Assembly: GCA_000161775.1 (NCBI GenBank)
Contig: GG704596.1
Location: forward strand, 2,297,515-2,361,514
DNA length: 64,000 nucleotides
Source: Ruegeria lacuscaerulensis ITI-1157
GTDB taxonomy: Bacteria > Pseudomonadota > Alphaproteobacteria > Rhodobacterales > Rhodobacteraceae
Reading direction: 5' to 3'
This document shows positions 56,995 through 64,000 of this stretch, piece after piece. A program made the position numbers and the translations under genes. The first letter of the stretch is position 1; each line of letters begins with the position of its first letter. The notes under the pieces are model-generated. The model did not search any database, was not told where the DNA came from, and saw nothing but the letters and a program-made list of their open reading frames with translations.

Positions 56995-57933
56995 ATGACA
57001 CTTGCGTTCGTTTTTCCGGGGCAGGGCGCCCAGACCATCGGCATGGGCAAGGCGCTGGCCGACGCATATCCGGCCGCCAAGGCCGTGTTCGACGAGGTGG
57101 ACGAAGCGCTGGGCGAAAGCCTCAGCAGCCTGATCTGGGATGGCGATATCGAGACCCTGACCCTGACGCAGAACGCGCAGCCAGCCTTGATGGCCACGTC
57201 GATGGCGGCGATGCGCGCGCTTGAGGCCGAAGGGGTCGATGTGACACGGGCCGCCTTCGTGGCCGGTCATTCGCTGGGCGAATACTCGGCCCTTGCCGCA
57301 GCCGGCGCGCTGAGTGTCGCGGACACTGCTCGCCTGCTGCGCACCCGCGGTCAAGCCATGCAGAGCGCCGTTCCAGTGGGCGAGGGCGCGATGGCCGCGA
57401 TCCTGGGACTGGACCTCGACGCCGTTCGTGACGTGGCCGAAGAGGCCGCACAGGGCGAAGTGTGCCAGGCTGCCAATGACAATGACCCCATGCAGGTCGT
57501 GGTTTCGGGTGCCAAGGCCGCCGTTGAACGCGCGGCCGAGATTGCCAAGGCGAAGGGCGCCAAGCGCGCCGTGATGCTGCCGGTCAGCGCTCCGTTCCAT
57601 TGCGCGCTGATGCAGCCCGCCGCCGAGGTGATGGCCGAAGCGCTGGCAAGCGTTGAAATCAAGGCGCCGGCGGTTCCTCTGGTGGCCAATGTCCGCGCCG
57701 AGGCGGTCACCGATCCCGACCTGATCCGGCAATTGCTGGTCGAGCAGGTTACCGGTTCGGTCCGCTGGCGCGAATCCGTTCAGTACATGGTGGCCCAAGG
57801 CGTGACCGAAGCGTGGGAGATCGGCGCGGGCAAGGCTCTGTCGGGCATGATCCGCAAGATCGACCGGGCCGTGGCCTGCACTGCCATTGGATCCCCCGAG
57901 GACGTACAGAAAGCCATTCAGGCGGAGGCGTGA
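56995..57933 (+). CDS. fabD: Malonyl-CoA:ACP transacylase
   Basis: This 312-residue enzyme moves malonyl from CoA to ACP, the entry step of fatty acid synthesis. It has FPGQGAQ at the start, the nucleophile Ser93 in GHSLGEYSA, and the catalytic His in VSAPFHCALM. AGAGG precedes the ATG at 56995; the frame is open upstream but the family alignment begins here. It is first in the fab cluster, 35 bases before fabG. Confidence 0.97.
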   Translation: MTLAFVFPGQGAQTIGMGKALADAYPAAKAVFDEVDEALGESLSSLIWDGDIETLTLTQNAQPALMATSMAAMRALEAEGVDVTRAAFVAGHSLGEYSALAAAGALSVADTARLLRTRGQAMQSAVPVGEGAMAAILGLDLDAVRDVAEEAAQGEVCQAANDNDPMQVVVSGAKAAVERAAEIAKAKGAKRAVMLPVSAPFHCALMQPAAEVMAEALASVEIKAPAVPLVANVRAEAVTDPDLIRQLLVEQVTGSVRWRESVQYMVAQGVTEAWEIGAGKALSGMIRKIDRAVACTAIGSPEDVQKAIQAEA

Positions 57934-57968
57934 CGACCGCCCGCAGCACAATCCAAGAGGATACAGGT

Positions 57969-58706
57969 ATGTTTGATTTGACTGGAAAATGCGCCCTGAT
58001 CACCGGGGCTTCGGGCGGGATCGGGGGAGAGATCGCCCGCACCTTGCACGCCGCAGGGGCCACTGTGGGCCTGTCGGGCACGCGCGTCGAGCCTCTGCAG
58101 AAGCTGGCGGACGAACTGGGCGAGCGTGCCCATGTTCTGCCTTGCAACCTGAGCGACCCCGAGGCCGTGGCCGCGTTGCCGAAACAGGCGGCCGAGGCGA
58201 TGGGGGCGGTTGACATTCTGGTCAACAACGCAGGCATCACCCGCGACAACATCTTCATGCGCATGTCCGACGAGGAATGGCAGAGCGTGATCGACGTGAA
58301 CCTGACCGCAACGGCCAAGCTGTGCAAAGGCGTTCTGCGGGGCATGATGAAGGCGCGCTGGGGCCGCATCATCAACATCTCGTCCGTGGTGGGCGCCACT
58401 GGCAACCCGGGTCAGGCCAACTATGCCGCGTCCAAGGCCGGTATGGTCGGGATGACCAAATCGCTGGCTTACGAGGTCGCAAGCCGGGGCATCACCGCCA
58501 ATGCGGTTGCGCCGGGTTTCATCACCACCGCCATGACCGAAAAGCTGACCGACGACCAGAAGGCCGGCATCTTGGCGCAGGTGCCCGCCGGTCGGATGGG
58601 CGAGCCGTCGGAAATCGCGGCGGCCGTGCTGTACCTGGCAAGCCCCGAGGCGGGCTATGTTACCGGAACCACCTTGCATGTGAACGGCGGCATGGCCATG
58701 TTGTAG
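57969..58706 (+). CDS. fabG: 3-oxoacyl-ACP reductase FabG
   Basis: This 245-residue NADPH-dependent SDR reduces beta-ketoacyl-ACP in fatty acid elongation. It shows TGASGGIG, NNAG and the catalytic Ser139, Tyr152 and Lys156 (NISSVVGATGNPGQANYAAS-K). The position between fabD and acpP distinguishes it from other SDRs. AGAGGAT lies upstream of the ATG. Confidence 0.97.
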   Translation: MFDLTGKCALITGASGGIGGEIARTLHAAGATVGLSGTRVEPLQKLADELGERAHVLPCNLSDPEAVAALPKQAAEAMGAVDILVNNAGITRDNIFMRMSDEEWQSVIDVNLTATAKLCKGVLRGMMKARWGRIINISSVVGATGNPGQANYAASKAGMVGMTKSLAYEVASRGITANAVAPGFITTAMTEKLTDDQKAGILAQVPAGRMGEPSEIAAAVLYLASPEAGYVTGTTLHVNGGMAML

Positions 58707-58733
58707 GCGCATCGCGGGGCAGTGCGAAAGCGT

Positions 58734-58761
58734 TTGCCTCTTGCGTCGTCTGTGCTATAGG
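58734..58761 (+). promoter_or_regulatory. Candidate promoter of acpP
   Basis: TTGCCT and TATAGG are spaced by 16 bases in the 209-base gap before acpP. It leaves a leader of about 150 bases and would let the abundant ACP be made independently of fabD-fabG. Confidence 0.5.
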
Positions 58762-58915
58762 CGGCGCACGCAATCAGGGGCCGGTCGTTCAGGTCGGCCT
58801 TCTACTTTCCCGGAGACCCGGGACCCAAACCGCCCGGATCGGGCAAACCAAGGCCACCCCGAGCGGGCAAGGGCAGAACCGGGCAGACCGCCCTGTAATG
58901 GAATGAGGAATAGAC

Positions 58916-59149
58916 ATGAGCGACGTCGCAGATCGCGTTAAGAAGATCGTTGTTGAGCACCTGGGTGTTGAAGAGGACAAAGTCACCGAGAATGCGTCCT
59001 TCATCGACGATCTGGGCGCGGACAGCCTGGACACCGTTGAGCTGGTCATGGCTTTCGAAGAAGAGTTTGGTATCGAGATCCCCGATGATGCCGCCGAGAC
59101 CATCCAAACCTTCGGCGACGCCGTGAAGTTCATCAGCGAAGCTTCCTGA
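58916..59149 (+). CDS. acpP: Acyl carrier protein
   Basis: This is a 77-residue acidic carrier protein. The 4'-phosphopantetheine attachment site is Ser37 in [11 protein letters not shown]. It is the central carrier for fatty acid synthesis and supplies acyl-ACP to LuxI-type and acyltransferase enzymes. TGAGGA precedes the ATG, its own promoter candidate lies upstream and a very strong terminator follows. Confidence 0.98.
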   Translation: MSDVADRVKKIVVEHLGVEEDKVTENASFIDDLGADSLDTVELVMAFEEEFGIEIPDDAAETIQTFGDAVKFISEAS

Positions 59150-59167
59150 TCGCTTTGAATTTGACCG

Positions 59168-59204
59168 AAAACGGCGCTTCCGGGCAACGGAAGCGCCGTT
59201 TTTT
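59168..59204 (+). terminator. Rho-independent terminator of acpP
   Basis: A perfect 15-bp stem (AAAACGGCGCTTCCG / CGGAAGCGCCGTTTT) with a 5-base loop and T-run lies 18 bases after the stop. Confidence 0.95.
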
Positions 59205-59287
59205 GTTGCCCGCTCGAATTCCCGCTTGCCTCGTGGAAGATCGGTTTGCACTGTTTGCGATGAGGCAACAAAACACCGGGTAAGGGC

Positions 59288-59827
59288 ATGAAAAGATCCG
59301 CCCCGATGATCAACACTGCGCGCCTGATGATGTGCGCAATGCGCCCCGAGGACTTTGAACGGTTCGCGGAGATTTGGCGTGACCCCTGCGTGGTACGTCA
59401 TATCGGCGGCAAGCCCCGCACCCGTGGCGAGGCTTGGGACGCGTTCCTGCGCAATGCGGGTCATTGGCAAATGGCGGGGTTCGGGCAGTGGGCCGTCTTT
59501 CTGCAAGCGAATCGCAAGTTGATAGGCCAAGCCGGGTTCTTTTACGGCAACCGCTGTCTGGGCGAGGATTTCGACACCTTCCCCGAAGCCGGCTGGGTTC
59601 TGGCACCCGAGGCGCACGGGATGGGTTACGGGTTCGAGGCTGTCCAGGCCGCGCATGATTGGTTCGACCGGATTATGCCCGGCCCGTTGGTTTCGATGAT
59701 CGACGCAGATCACGAGGCGTCGCAAAGGCTGGCGGCCAAGCAGGGGTACAGATTGCTGCGCGAGACGGAGTATCGCGGCAGCGCCGTGAAACTGTTTCGG
59801 CGCGACGGCCCACCGGCCCGTGTCTGA
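59288..59827 (+). CDS. GNAT family N-acetyltransferase (RimJ/RimL type)
   Basis: This 179-residue acetyltransferase resembles the RimJ/RimL branch (Acetyltransf_3). It begins with INTARLMMCAMRPEDFERFAEIWRD-type sequence. The acetyl-CoA loop lies around AGWVLAPEAHGMGYGFEAV (a V/A-x-G-x-G/A-type turn), and the end is KQGYRLLRETEY. The substrate may be an N-terminal amine or a small molecule and is unknown. AAGG precedes the ATG. It sits between acpP and fabF, where most relatives have no extra gene. Confidence 0.87.
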   Translation: MKRSAPMINTARLMMCAMRPEDFERFAEIWRDPCVVRHIGGKPRTRGEAWDAFLRNAGHWQMAGFGQWAVFLQANRKLIGQAGFFYGNRCLGEDFDTFPEAGWVLAPEAHGMGYGFEAVQAAHDWFDRIMPGPLVSMIDADHEASQRLAAKQGYRLLRETEYRGSAVKLFRRDGPPARV

Positions 59828-59950
59828 AACGCTTCTTTTCCCTTCGTGCCGCAAACGGATCTTGGTTTGCCGAAACTGAGAAACGCGAACCTGCGTGCGA
59901 CCGGTATGCTATTGTGGATATGCGGAGCGATTGAGCGGAGGAGTGTGCTC

Positions 59951-60694
59951 ATGAGGGTTTATCCCACAATGGAATTGCAGAACGGCCGCTGTGTCACGCT
60001 GGACAAGGGCCGCCTTGACGAACCGATGATCTGGCATGTCGATCCGGTGGAAACGGCTCAAGGCTGGGCTGCCGCGGGGGCCGAGTGGATGCACCTGACC
60101 GATTTCGACGCGATTGAGGGGCGCGACACGAATTCCGCTCTGGTCGAGCAGATCATCCGCAGCGCAGAACTGCCCGTGCAGCTGGCAGGTGGATTCCGCT
60201 CGCGCGAGCAGGTCGAGCGGTGGATCGACAAGGGCGCTGGCCGCATCGTGATCGGCACCTTGGCCGCGCGTGACCCGCATCTGTTCAAGGAACTGGCAAA
60301 GCTTTATCCCGATCAGATCGTTTTGGCCGTGGATGTGTGGCAAGGCTATGTGATGACCGACGGTTGGCGCACCCAGAGCGCGTTTAGCCCCGAAGCATTC
60401 ATCGAGGCCTTCGCCGATGCCCCGCTGGCCGCCATTCTGGTGACCGATATCGACAGCGACATGGTCGATGTCGAAGCACAGTTGGGTCTGATCTCGGGAC
60501 TGGCCGCGCATTCGCGCACGCCGGTGATCGCCAGCGGCGTCGTGCGCAGCAGCGACGATATCTCGCGTCTGGCGTACATTCCCAACATCTCGGGTGTGTT
60601 GGTCGGGCGGGCGCTGTTTCGCAAGACGGTCGACCTGTCCGAGGCGCTGGCAGTGGCCAGAACCGCCCATGAACCTGTGGCACAGTTTCAGTAA
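59951..60694 (+). CDS. HisA-like TIM-barrel protein (divergent paralogue)
   Basis: This 247-residue protein resembles ProFAR isomerase HisA. It keeps the phosphate-binding half-barrel repeats (LAGGFRSREQVERWIDKGAGRIVIGT and IASGVVRSSDDISRL ... VLVGRALF). It keeps the second catalytic Asp (Asp128, LAVDVWQGYV ... DGW). The first catalytic Asp is Glu8 here (YPTMEL in place of PAIDL), and the usual RDGT loop reads TDIDSDMV. It is therefore probably not the housekeeping HisA, and no his genes are near. The start at 59951 matches the barrel's first strand. Confidence 0.8.
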   Translation: MRVYPTMELQNGRCVTLDKGRLDEPMIWHVDPVETAQGWAAAGAEWMHLTDFDAIEGRDTNSALVEQIIRSAELPVQLAGGFRSREQVERWIDKGAGRIVIGTLAARDPHLFKELAKLYPDQIVLAVDVWQGYVMTDGWRTQSAFSPEAFIEAFADAPLAAILVTDIDSDMVDVEAQLGLISGLAAHSRTPVIASGVVRSSDDISRLAYIPNISGVLVGRALFRKTVDLSEALAVARTAHEPVAQFQ

Positions 60695-60877
60695 CCCAAT
60701 CGAAAACTACCGAGCCGCCCCTGGCATTCTGTCGCGGGCGGTTCGCGCCTGGGGGCACCCCGCCTTGGGAGCGGCAGGCGGCAAGCTGCCGGTGCGGAAT
60801 ACGCTGTTGCTCTTGCCCCCGGACCCCGGGCCGGGGTATGAGCGGGTCTCAAACAGGAAGCAGGCAAGAGGCACTTC

Positions 60878-62143
60878 ATGCGCAGAGTCGTTGTAACCGG
60901 TCTGGGATTGGTCACTCCACTGGCCAGCGGGGTCGAGGAAACCTGGTCGCGGCTGCTGGCCGGAGAGTCGGGCGCCGGACCCATCACCTTGTTTGATGCC
61001 CAAGCCGCAGGGGTCACGACGACCTATGCCTGCGAGGTGCCACGTGGTGACGGGACCAACGGGACCTTCAACCCCGATGACTGGATGCCGCCCAAGGAAC
61101 AGCGCAAGATCGAGGATTTCATCCTGTATTCGATTGCTGCGGCCGAGATGGCCTGCAAGGACGCGAACTGGCTGCCCGAGGACGAGGAAGAGCGTCTGCG
61201 CACCGGCGTTCTGATCGGGTCGGGCATCGGTGGTCTGGGTTCGATCGCGGAAACCGCCAACCTGATCCGTGACAAGGGGCCGCGCCGCGTGTCGCCGTTC
61301 TTTATTCCGGGCGCGCTGATCAACCTGGCCTCGGGGCAGGTCTCGATCCGCTTTGGCTTCAAAGGGCCGAACCATTCGGTGGTGACCGCCTGTTCGACCG
61401 GTGCCCACGCGATCGGCGATGCCAGCCGCATCATCCGGTCGGGCGATGCCGACGTGATGATCGCCGGCGGCGGCGAGGGCTGCATCTGTGAGATCGGGAT
61501 TGCCGGTTTCAACGCCTGCAAGGCGCTGTCGACCAAATATGCCGACAACCCCAAGGCCGCGAGCCGCCCCTATGACGTCGACCGCGACGGCTTCGTGATG
61601 GGCGAGGGCGCCGGGATCGTGGTGCTGGAAGAATACGAGCATGCCGTGGCCCGCGGCGCCAAGATCTATGCCGAGGTTCTGGGCTATGGCATGTCGGGGG
61701 ATGCCTATCACATCACCGCGCCGGCCGAGGATGGCGATGGGGCGGAACGCTCGATGAAGGCCGCGCTGCGCAGTGCCGGGCTCGAGCCGAAGGATCTGGA
61801 CTATATCAACGCGCATGGCACCTCGACCATGGCCGACACGATCGAATTGGCCGCGGTGGAACGTCTGCTGGGTGAACATGCCGGCAAGGCAACCATGACA
61901 TCGACCAAGTCGGCCACAGGTCACCTGCTGGGGGCCGCAGGCGCGATCGAGGCGATCTTCTCGATCCTGGCGATCCGCGATCAGGTCGCCCCGCCGACGA
62001 TCAACCTGGACAACCCGGCGGTGGAAACGCCGATCGACCTTGCGCCGAATGCCAAGCGCGAGCGGGAAATCAACGTGGCGCTGTCCAACTCGTTCGGGTT
62101 CGGCGGCACCAATGCCAGCGTGATCTTCGGAAAGGTCAAATAA
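60878..62143 (+). CDS. fabF: 3-oxoacyl-ACP synthase II
   Basis: This 421-residue condensing enzyme elongates acyl-ACP with malonyl-ACP. The catalytic triad is Cys172 (TACSTGAHA), His313 (NAHGTST) and His349 (SATGHLLGA), and the Gly/Phe-rich end SNSFGFGGTNASV is present. The ATG at 60878 gives the normal start MRRVVVTGLG. mltG begins immediately after the stop codon, so the pair is translationally coupled. Confidence 0.97.
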   Translation: MRRVVVTGLGLVTPLASGVEETWSRLLAGESGAGPITLFDAQAAGVTTTYACEVPRGDGTNGTFNPDDWMPPKEQRKIEDFILYSIAAAEMACKDANWLPEDEEERLRTGVLIGSGIGGLGSIAETANLIRDKGPRRVSPFFIPGALINLASGQVSIRFGFKGPNHSVVTACSTGAHAIGDASRIIRSGDADVMIAGGGEGCICEIGIAGFNACKALSTKYADNPKAASRPYDVDRDGFVMGEGAGIVVLEEYEHAVARGAKIYAEVLGYGMSGDAYHITAPAEDGDGAERSMKAALRSAGLEPKDLDYINAHGTSTMADTIELAAVERLLGEHAGKATMTSTKSATGHLLGAAGAIEAIFSILAIRDQVAPPTINLDNPAVETPIDLAPNAKREREINVALSNSFGFGGTNASVIFGKVK

Positions 62144-63304
62144 ATGTGGCGCGCGCTGGCCTCGAACATGCTGACCCTGCTGGTGGTCGGCATGTTCCTG
62201 CTGGGCGGGCTGATCCTGTGGGGGCAGTCGCAGTACAAGGCTGAAGGCCCTCTGGAAACCGCGATCTGCCTGCAGGTCAAAAGCGGCAGCAACATGACTG
62301 GCGTAAGCCGCCAGTTGGAAGATCAGGGCGCGATCAGCAGCGCCACGATCTTTCGCATGGCGGCCGATTATACCGACAAGGCACAGCGGCTGAAGGCGGG
62401 CAGCTTTCTGATCCCCGAGGGTGCGTCGATGGCCGAGATCATCGACGAGATCACCCGCAGCGGCGCCAGCACCTGTGGCACCGAGATCGAGTATCGCATC
62501 GGTGTCACCCGGACTCAGATCCGCGTGCGTGAACTGGATCCGGCGACACTGGAGTTTGTCGAGATCGCCTCGTTCGTGGTGGGCGAAGAGGACGCGCCCG
62601 AGATCTATCAGGAAAAGCGCAACAATCCTGACACGCGGTTTCGTGTCTCGGTGGCCGAGGGTGTGACCAGTTGGCAGGTGGTCGAGGGGCTGAAGGCGGT
62701 GGACGCGTTGACCGGAGAGGTGGCCGAACTGCCGCCCGAAGGCATGCTTGCCCCCGACAGCTATGAGATTTCGCCCGGTGACGACCGTACCGCGTTGCTG
62801 CAGAAGATGCAGGACAAACAGCAGGCCCGGATCGCCCAGGTCTGGGAGACCCGTCAGGAGGGGCTGCCGATCGAGACGCCGGAGGAGATGCTGATCCTGG
62901 CCTCGATCATCGAGAAGGAGACCGGCATCCCGGAAGAGCGCGGCCAGGTGGCCAGCGTGTTCATCAACCGTTTGCGCAAGGGCATGAAGCTGCAGACCGA
63001 TCCGACGGTTATCTACGGCGTGACCAAGGGGCAGGGTGTTCTGGGCCGGGGTCTGCGGCGCAGCGAGCTGCGGCGGGCGACGCCTTGGAACACTTATCTG
63101 ATCGATGGCTTGCCACCGACGCCGATTGCCAATCCGGGTCTGGCCAGCCTACAGGCGGCCGTTGCTCCGGACGATACGGACTATGTGTTCTTCGTGGCGG
63201 ATGGAACCGGAGGTCACGCCTTTGCCGAAACCCTGCAGGAGCACAACCGCAACGTTGCAAAGTGGCGCGCGATCGAGGCTGACCGGAACGGATCCGGCAA
63301 CTGA
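62144..63304 (+). CDS. mltG: Endolytic transglycosylase MltG
   Basis: This 386-residue inner-membrane protein (YceG family) cuts nascent glycan strands near the membrane. One N-terminal helix (TLLVVGMFLLGGLILWG) is followed by a LysM-like part (SGSNMTGVSRQLEDQGAI). The catalytic region LASIIEKETGIPEERG (Glu257-Glu259), VFINRLRKGMKLQTDPTV and TPWNTYLIDGLPPTPIANPG are all family signatures. An insertion of about 50 residues (about 112-165) lies between the two parts. The gene starts directly after the fabF stop, an arrangement similar to fabF-pabC-mltG in E. coli. Confidence 0.95.
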   Translation: MWRALASNMLTLLVVGMFLLGGLILWGQSQYKAEGPLETAICLQVKSGSNMTGVSRQLEDQGAISSATIFRMAADYTDKAQRLKAGSFLIPEGASMAEIIDEITRSGASTCGTEIEYRIGVTRTQIRVRELDPATLEFVEIASFVVGEEDAPEIYQEKRNNPDTRFRVSVAEGVTSWQVVEGLKAVDALTGEVAELPPEGMLAPDSYEISPGDDRTALLQKMQDKQQARIAQVWETRQEGLPIETPEEMLILASIIEKETGIPEERGQVASVFINRLRKGMKLQTDPTVIYGVTKGQGVLGRGLRRSELRRATPWNTYLIDGLPPTPIANPGLASLQAAVAPDDTDYVFFVADGTGGHAFAETLQEHNRNVAKWRAIEADRNGSGN

Positions 63305-63381
63305 TACGGCTTGGAGCGCCGGCCTGAGCGAAGCCAGGTTGGTGCGTGGGTGACCGCGGGAAACCTGAATGGGCAAAAAAG

Positions 63382-63413
63382 ACGGCGCGCACGGGAAGGT
63401 GCGCGCCGTTTTC
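63382..63413. terminator. Bidirectional terminator between mltG and the helicase gene
   Basis: A perfect 11-bp stem (ACGGCGCGCAC / GTGCGCGCCGT) with a 6-base loop has T-runs on both strands. Confidence 0.92.
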
Positions 63414-63416
63414 GTT

Positions 63417-64000
63417 TTATGCCGCCGATTTATGGCGCGGGCGACGGCGCCGGTTCGCCGCACCGGGAGCCCCTTGGGGTTTCGGTCCGCGACGGCGGTT
63501 GCGCTGGTGCCCGCCGGGCTTGGTGGTCTCCGAAGCTTCGGGCGCCGTCCCGCTGGCCACCGGGATCTGGATCTTCATCAGCTTCTGGATCTGGCGCAGC
63601 AGGTCGAACTCGTCCGGTGCGCAGAAGGCGATCGCCTCGCCCTCGCGCCCGGCGCGGGCGGTGCGGCCGATGCGATGGACATAGTTGTCGGGCACCTCGG
63701 GCAGGTCATAGTTGATGACATAGGCCACGCCCGGAATGTCGATACCGCGGGCGGCCACGTCGGTGGCGACCAGCACGGTGATCTCGCCCGCGCGGAAGGC
63801 CTTGATCGCGCGGTCGCGCTGGCCCTGGCTTTTGTTGCCGTGGATCGAGGCGGCGTTGTAGCCGTCGGCCACCAACCCCTTCATCAGCTTTTCCGCGCCG
63901 TGCTTGGTGCGTGCGAAGACCAATGTCAGGGCGTCGGTGTCCTGCGACAGGATCTGGCGCAGCTTTTCGGGCTTGCCGGGTTTGCTGACGAAATGCACCG
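63417..64000 (-). CDS. DEAD-box RNA helicase, C-terminal part (start outside window)
   Basis: The last 194 or so codons of a DEAD-box helicase are present and the frame runs off the right edge. The RecA-like domain 2 motifs are clear: motif IV/V LVFARTKHGAEKL, VLVATDVAARGIDIPGV, and motif VI YVHRIGRTARAGREG. The C-terminus is a basic Arg/Lys/Gly tail (RNRRRGPKPQGAPG, RRRRPRHK), as in RhlE-type helicases that bind structured RNA. RhlE is the likely group, but the N-terminal half is needed to tell. Confidence 0.93.
   Translation of the reverse strand, partial: VHFVSKPGKPEKLRQILSQDTDALTLVFARTKHGAEKLMKGLVADGYNAASIHGNKSQGQRDRAIKAFRAGEITVLVATDVAARGIDIPGVAYVINYDLPEVPDNYVHRIGRTARAGREGEAIAFCAPDEFDLLRQIQKLMKIQIPVASGTAPEASETTKPGGHQRNRRRGPKPQGAPGAANRRRRPRHKSAA

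Noticed and set aside
60817-60836. CCCCGG/CCGGGG hairpin just before fabF
   Set aside because: A six-base stem in GC-rich DNA with no T-run; too weak to call a terminator or riboswitch.

Overview
This window is GC-rich, tightly packed chromosome from an alphaproteobacterium of the order Rhodobacterales, most likely a marine Roseobacter-group strain close to Ruegeria. The best markers are a DMSP lyase DddP whose metal-binding residues fall at the published positions, a LuxR/LuxI quorum-sensing pair with a long LuxI, a heterotetrameric sarcosine oxidase, a heme-dependent N-demethylase, and a divergent fliG outside any flagellar cluster. I see no rRNA, tRNA, CRISPR array, prophage or insertion sequence. 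It reads as core chromosome with a few lineage-specific genes. The species cannot be fixed from the sequence alone.

Layout. 1-1.4 kb: end of a sarcosine oxidase operon (soxA fragment, soxG). 1.4-6.1 kb: single genes (secreted hypothetical protein, FkbM methyltransferase, sodB, host-attachment-family protein, LOG-family hydrolase, LysM protein). 6.2-8 kb: an Atm1-type ABC exporter cut by one in-frame TAG. 8-13.1 kb: an RND efflux pair (adaptor and permease) behind a promoter that overlaps a 21-bp dyad. 13.3-16.8 kb: a YfgM-like gene, bamB and der, the same order as in E. coli. 17-21.4 kb: fatty acid desaturase, a helix-hairpin-helix protein with a histone-like lysine tail, serS, and an MscS channel gene with three frameshifts. 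21.6-28.6 kb: yajC-secD-secF, a TauE-like permease, an Mth938-like protein and ccmABCDG for cytochrome c maturation. 28.6-39 kb: an SDR, acnA, a DUF1223 protein, an acyltransferase, fliG, two small secreted proteins sharing a cysteine motif, purB and a hydrolase-OsmC fusion. 39.3-43.5 kb: dddP divergent from a DUF3445 N-demethylase, then an orphan membrane protein and an MltB-like transglycosylase. 43.6-47.2 kb: glnB-glnA and nnr. 47.5-50.1 kb: a porin and trigger factor. 50.3-52.6 kb: luxR-luxI and a small lytic transglycosylase. 52.8-54.8 kb: rpsF-rpsR-rplI and a divergent membrane protein. 54.9-56.8 kb: YceI facing a cytochrome b561-YceI fusion. 57-63.3 kb: fabD-fabG-acpP, then a GNAT and a HisA-like paralogue, then fabF-mltG. 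The right edge holds the C-terminal part of a DEAD-box RNA helicase.

How the parts fit: sarcosine oxidase, the DUF3445 N-demethylase and DddP suit growth on methylated osmolytes from algae. yajC-secDF, bamB and trigger factor handle protein export and folding. The fab genes supply acyl-ACP, which is also a substrate for the LuxI-type synthase and the acyltransferase. glnB-glnA is the central nitrogen-assimilation pair, and Tyr51 and Tyr397 are in place for covalent control.

The points most worth checking are the two broken genes, the paired dyads around luxR-luxI, the operator-bearing RND promoter with no adjacent regulator, the HisA paralogue with altered catalytic motifs inside the fab cluster, and the shared cysteine motif at 35.2-36.0 kb. 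I did not find a clear new multi-gene system.
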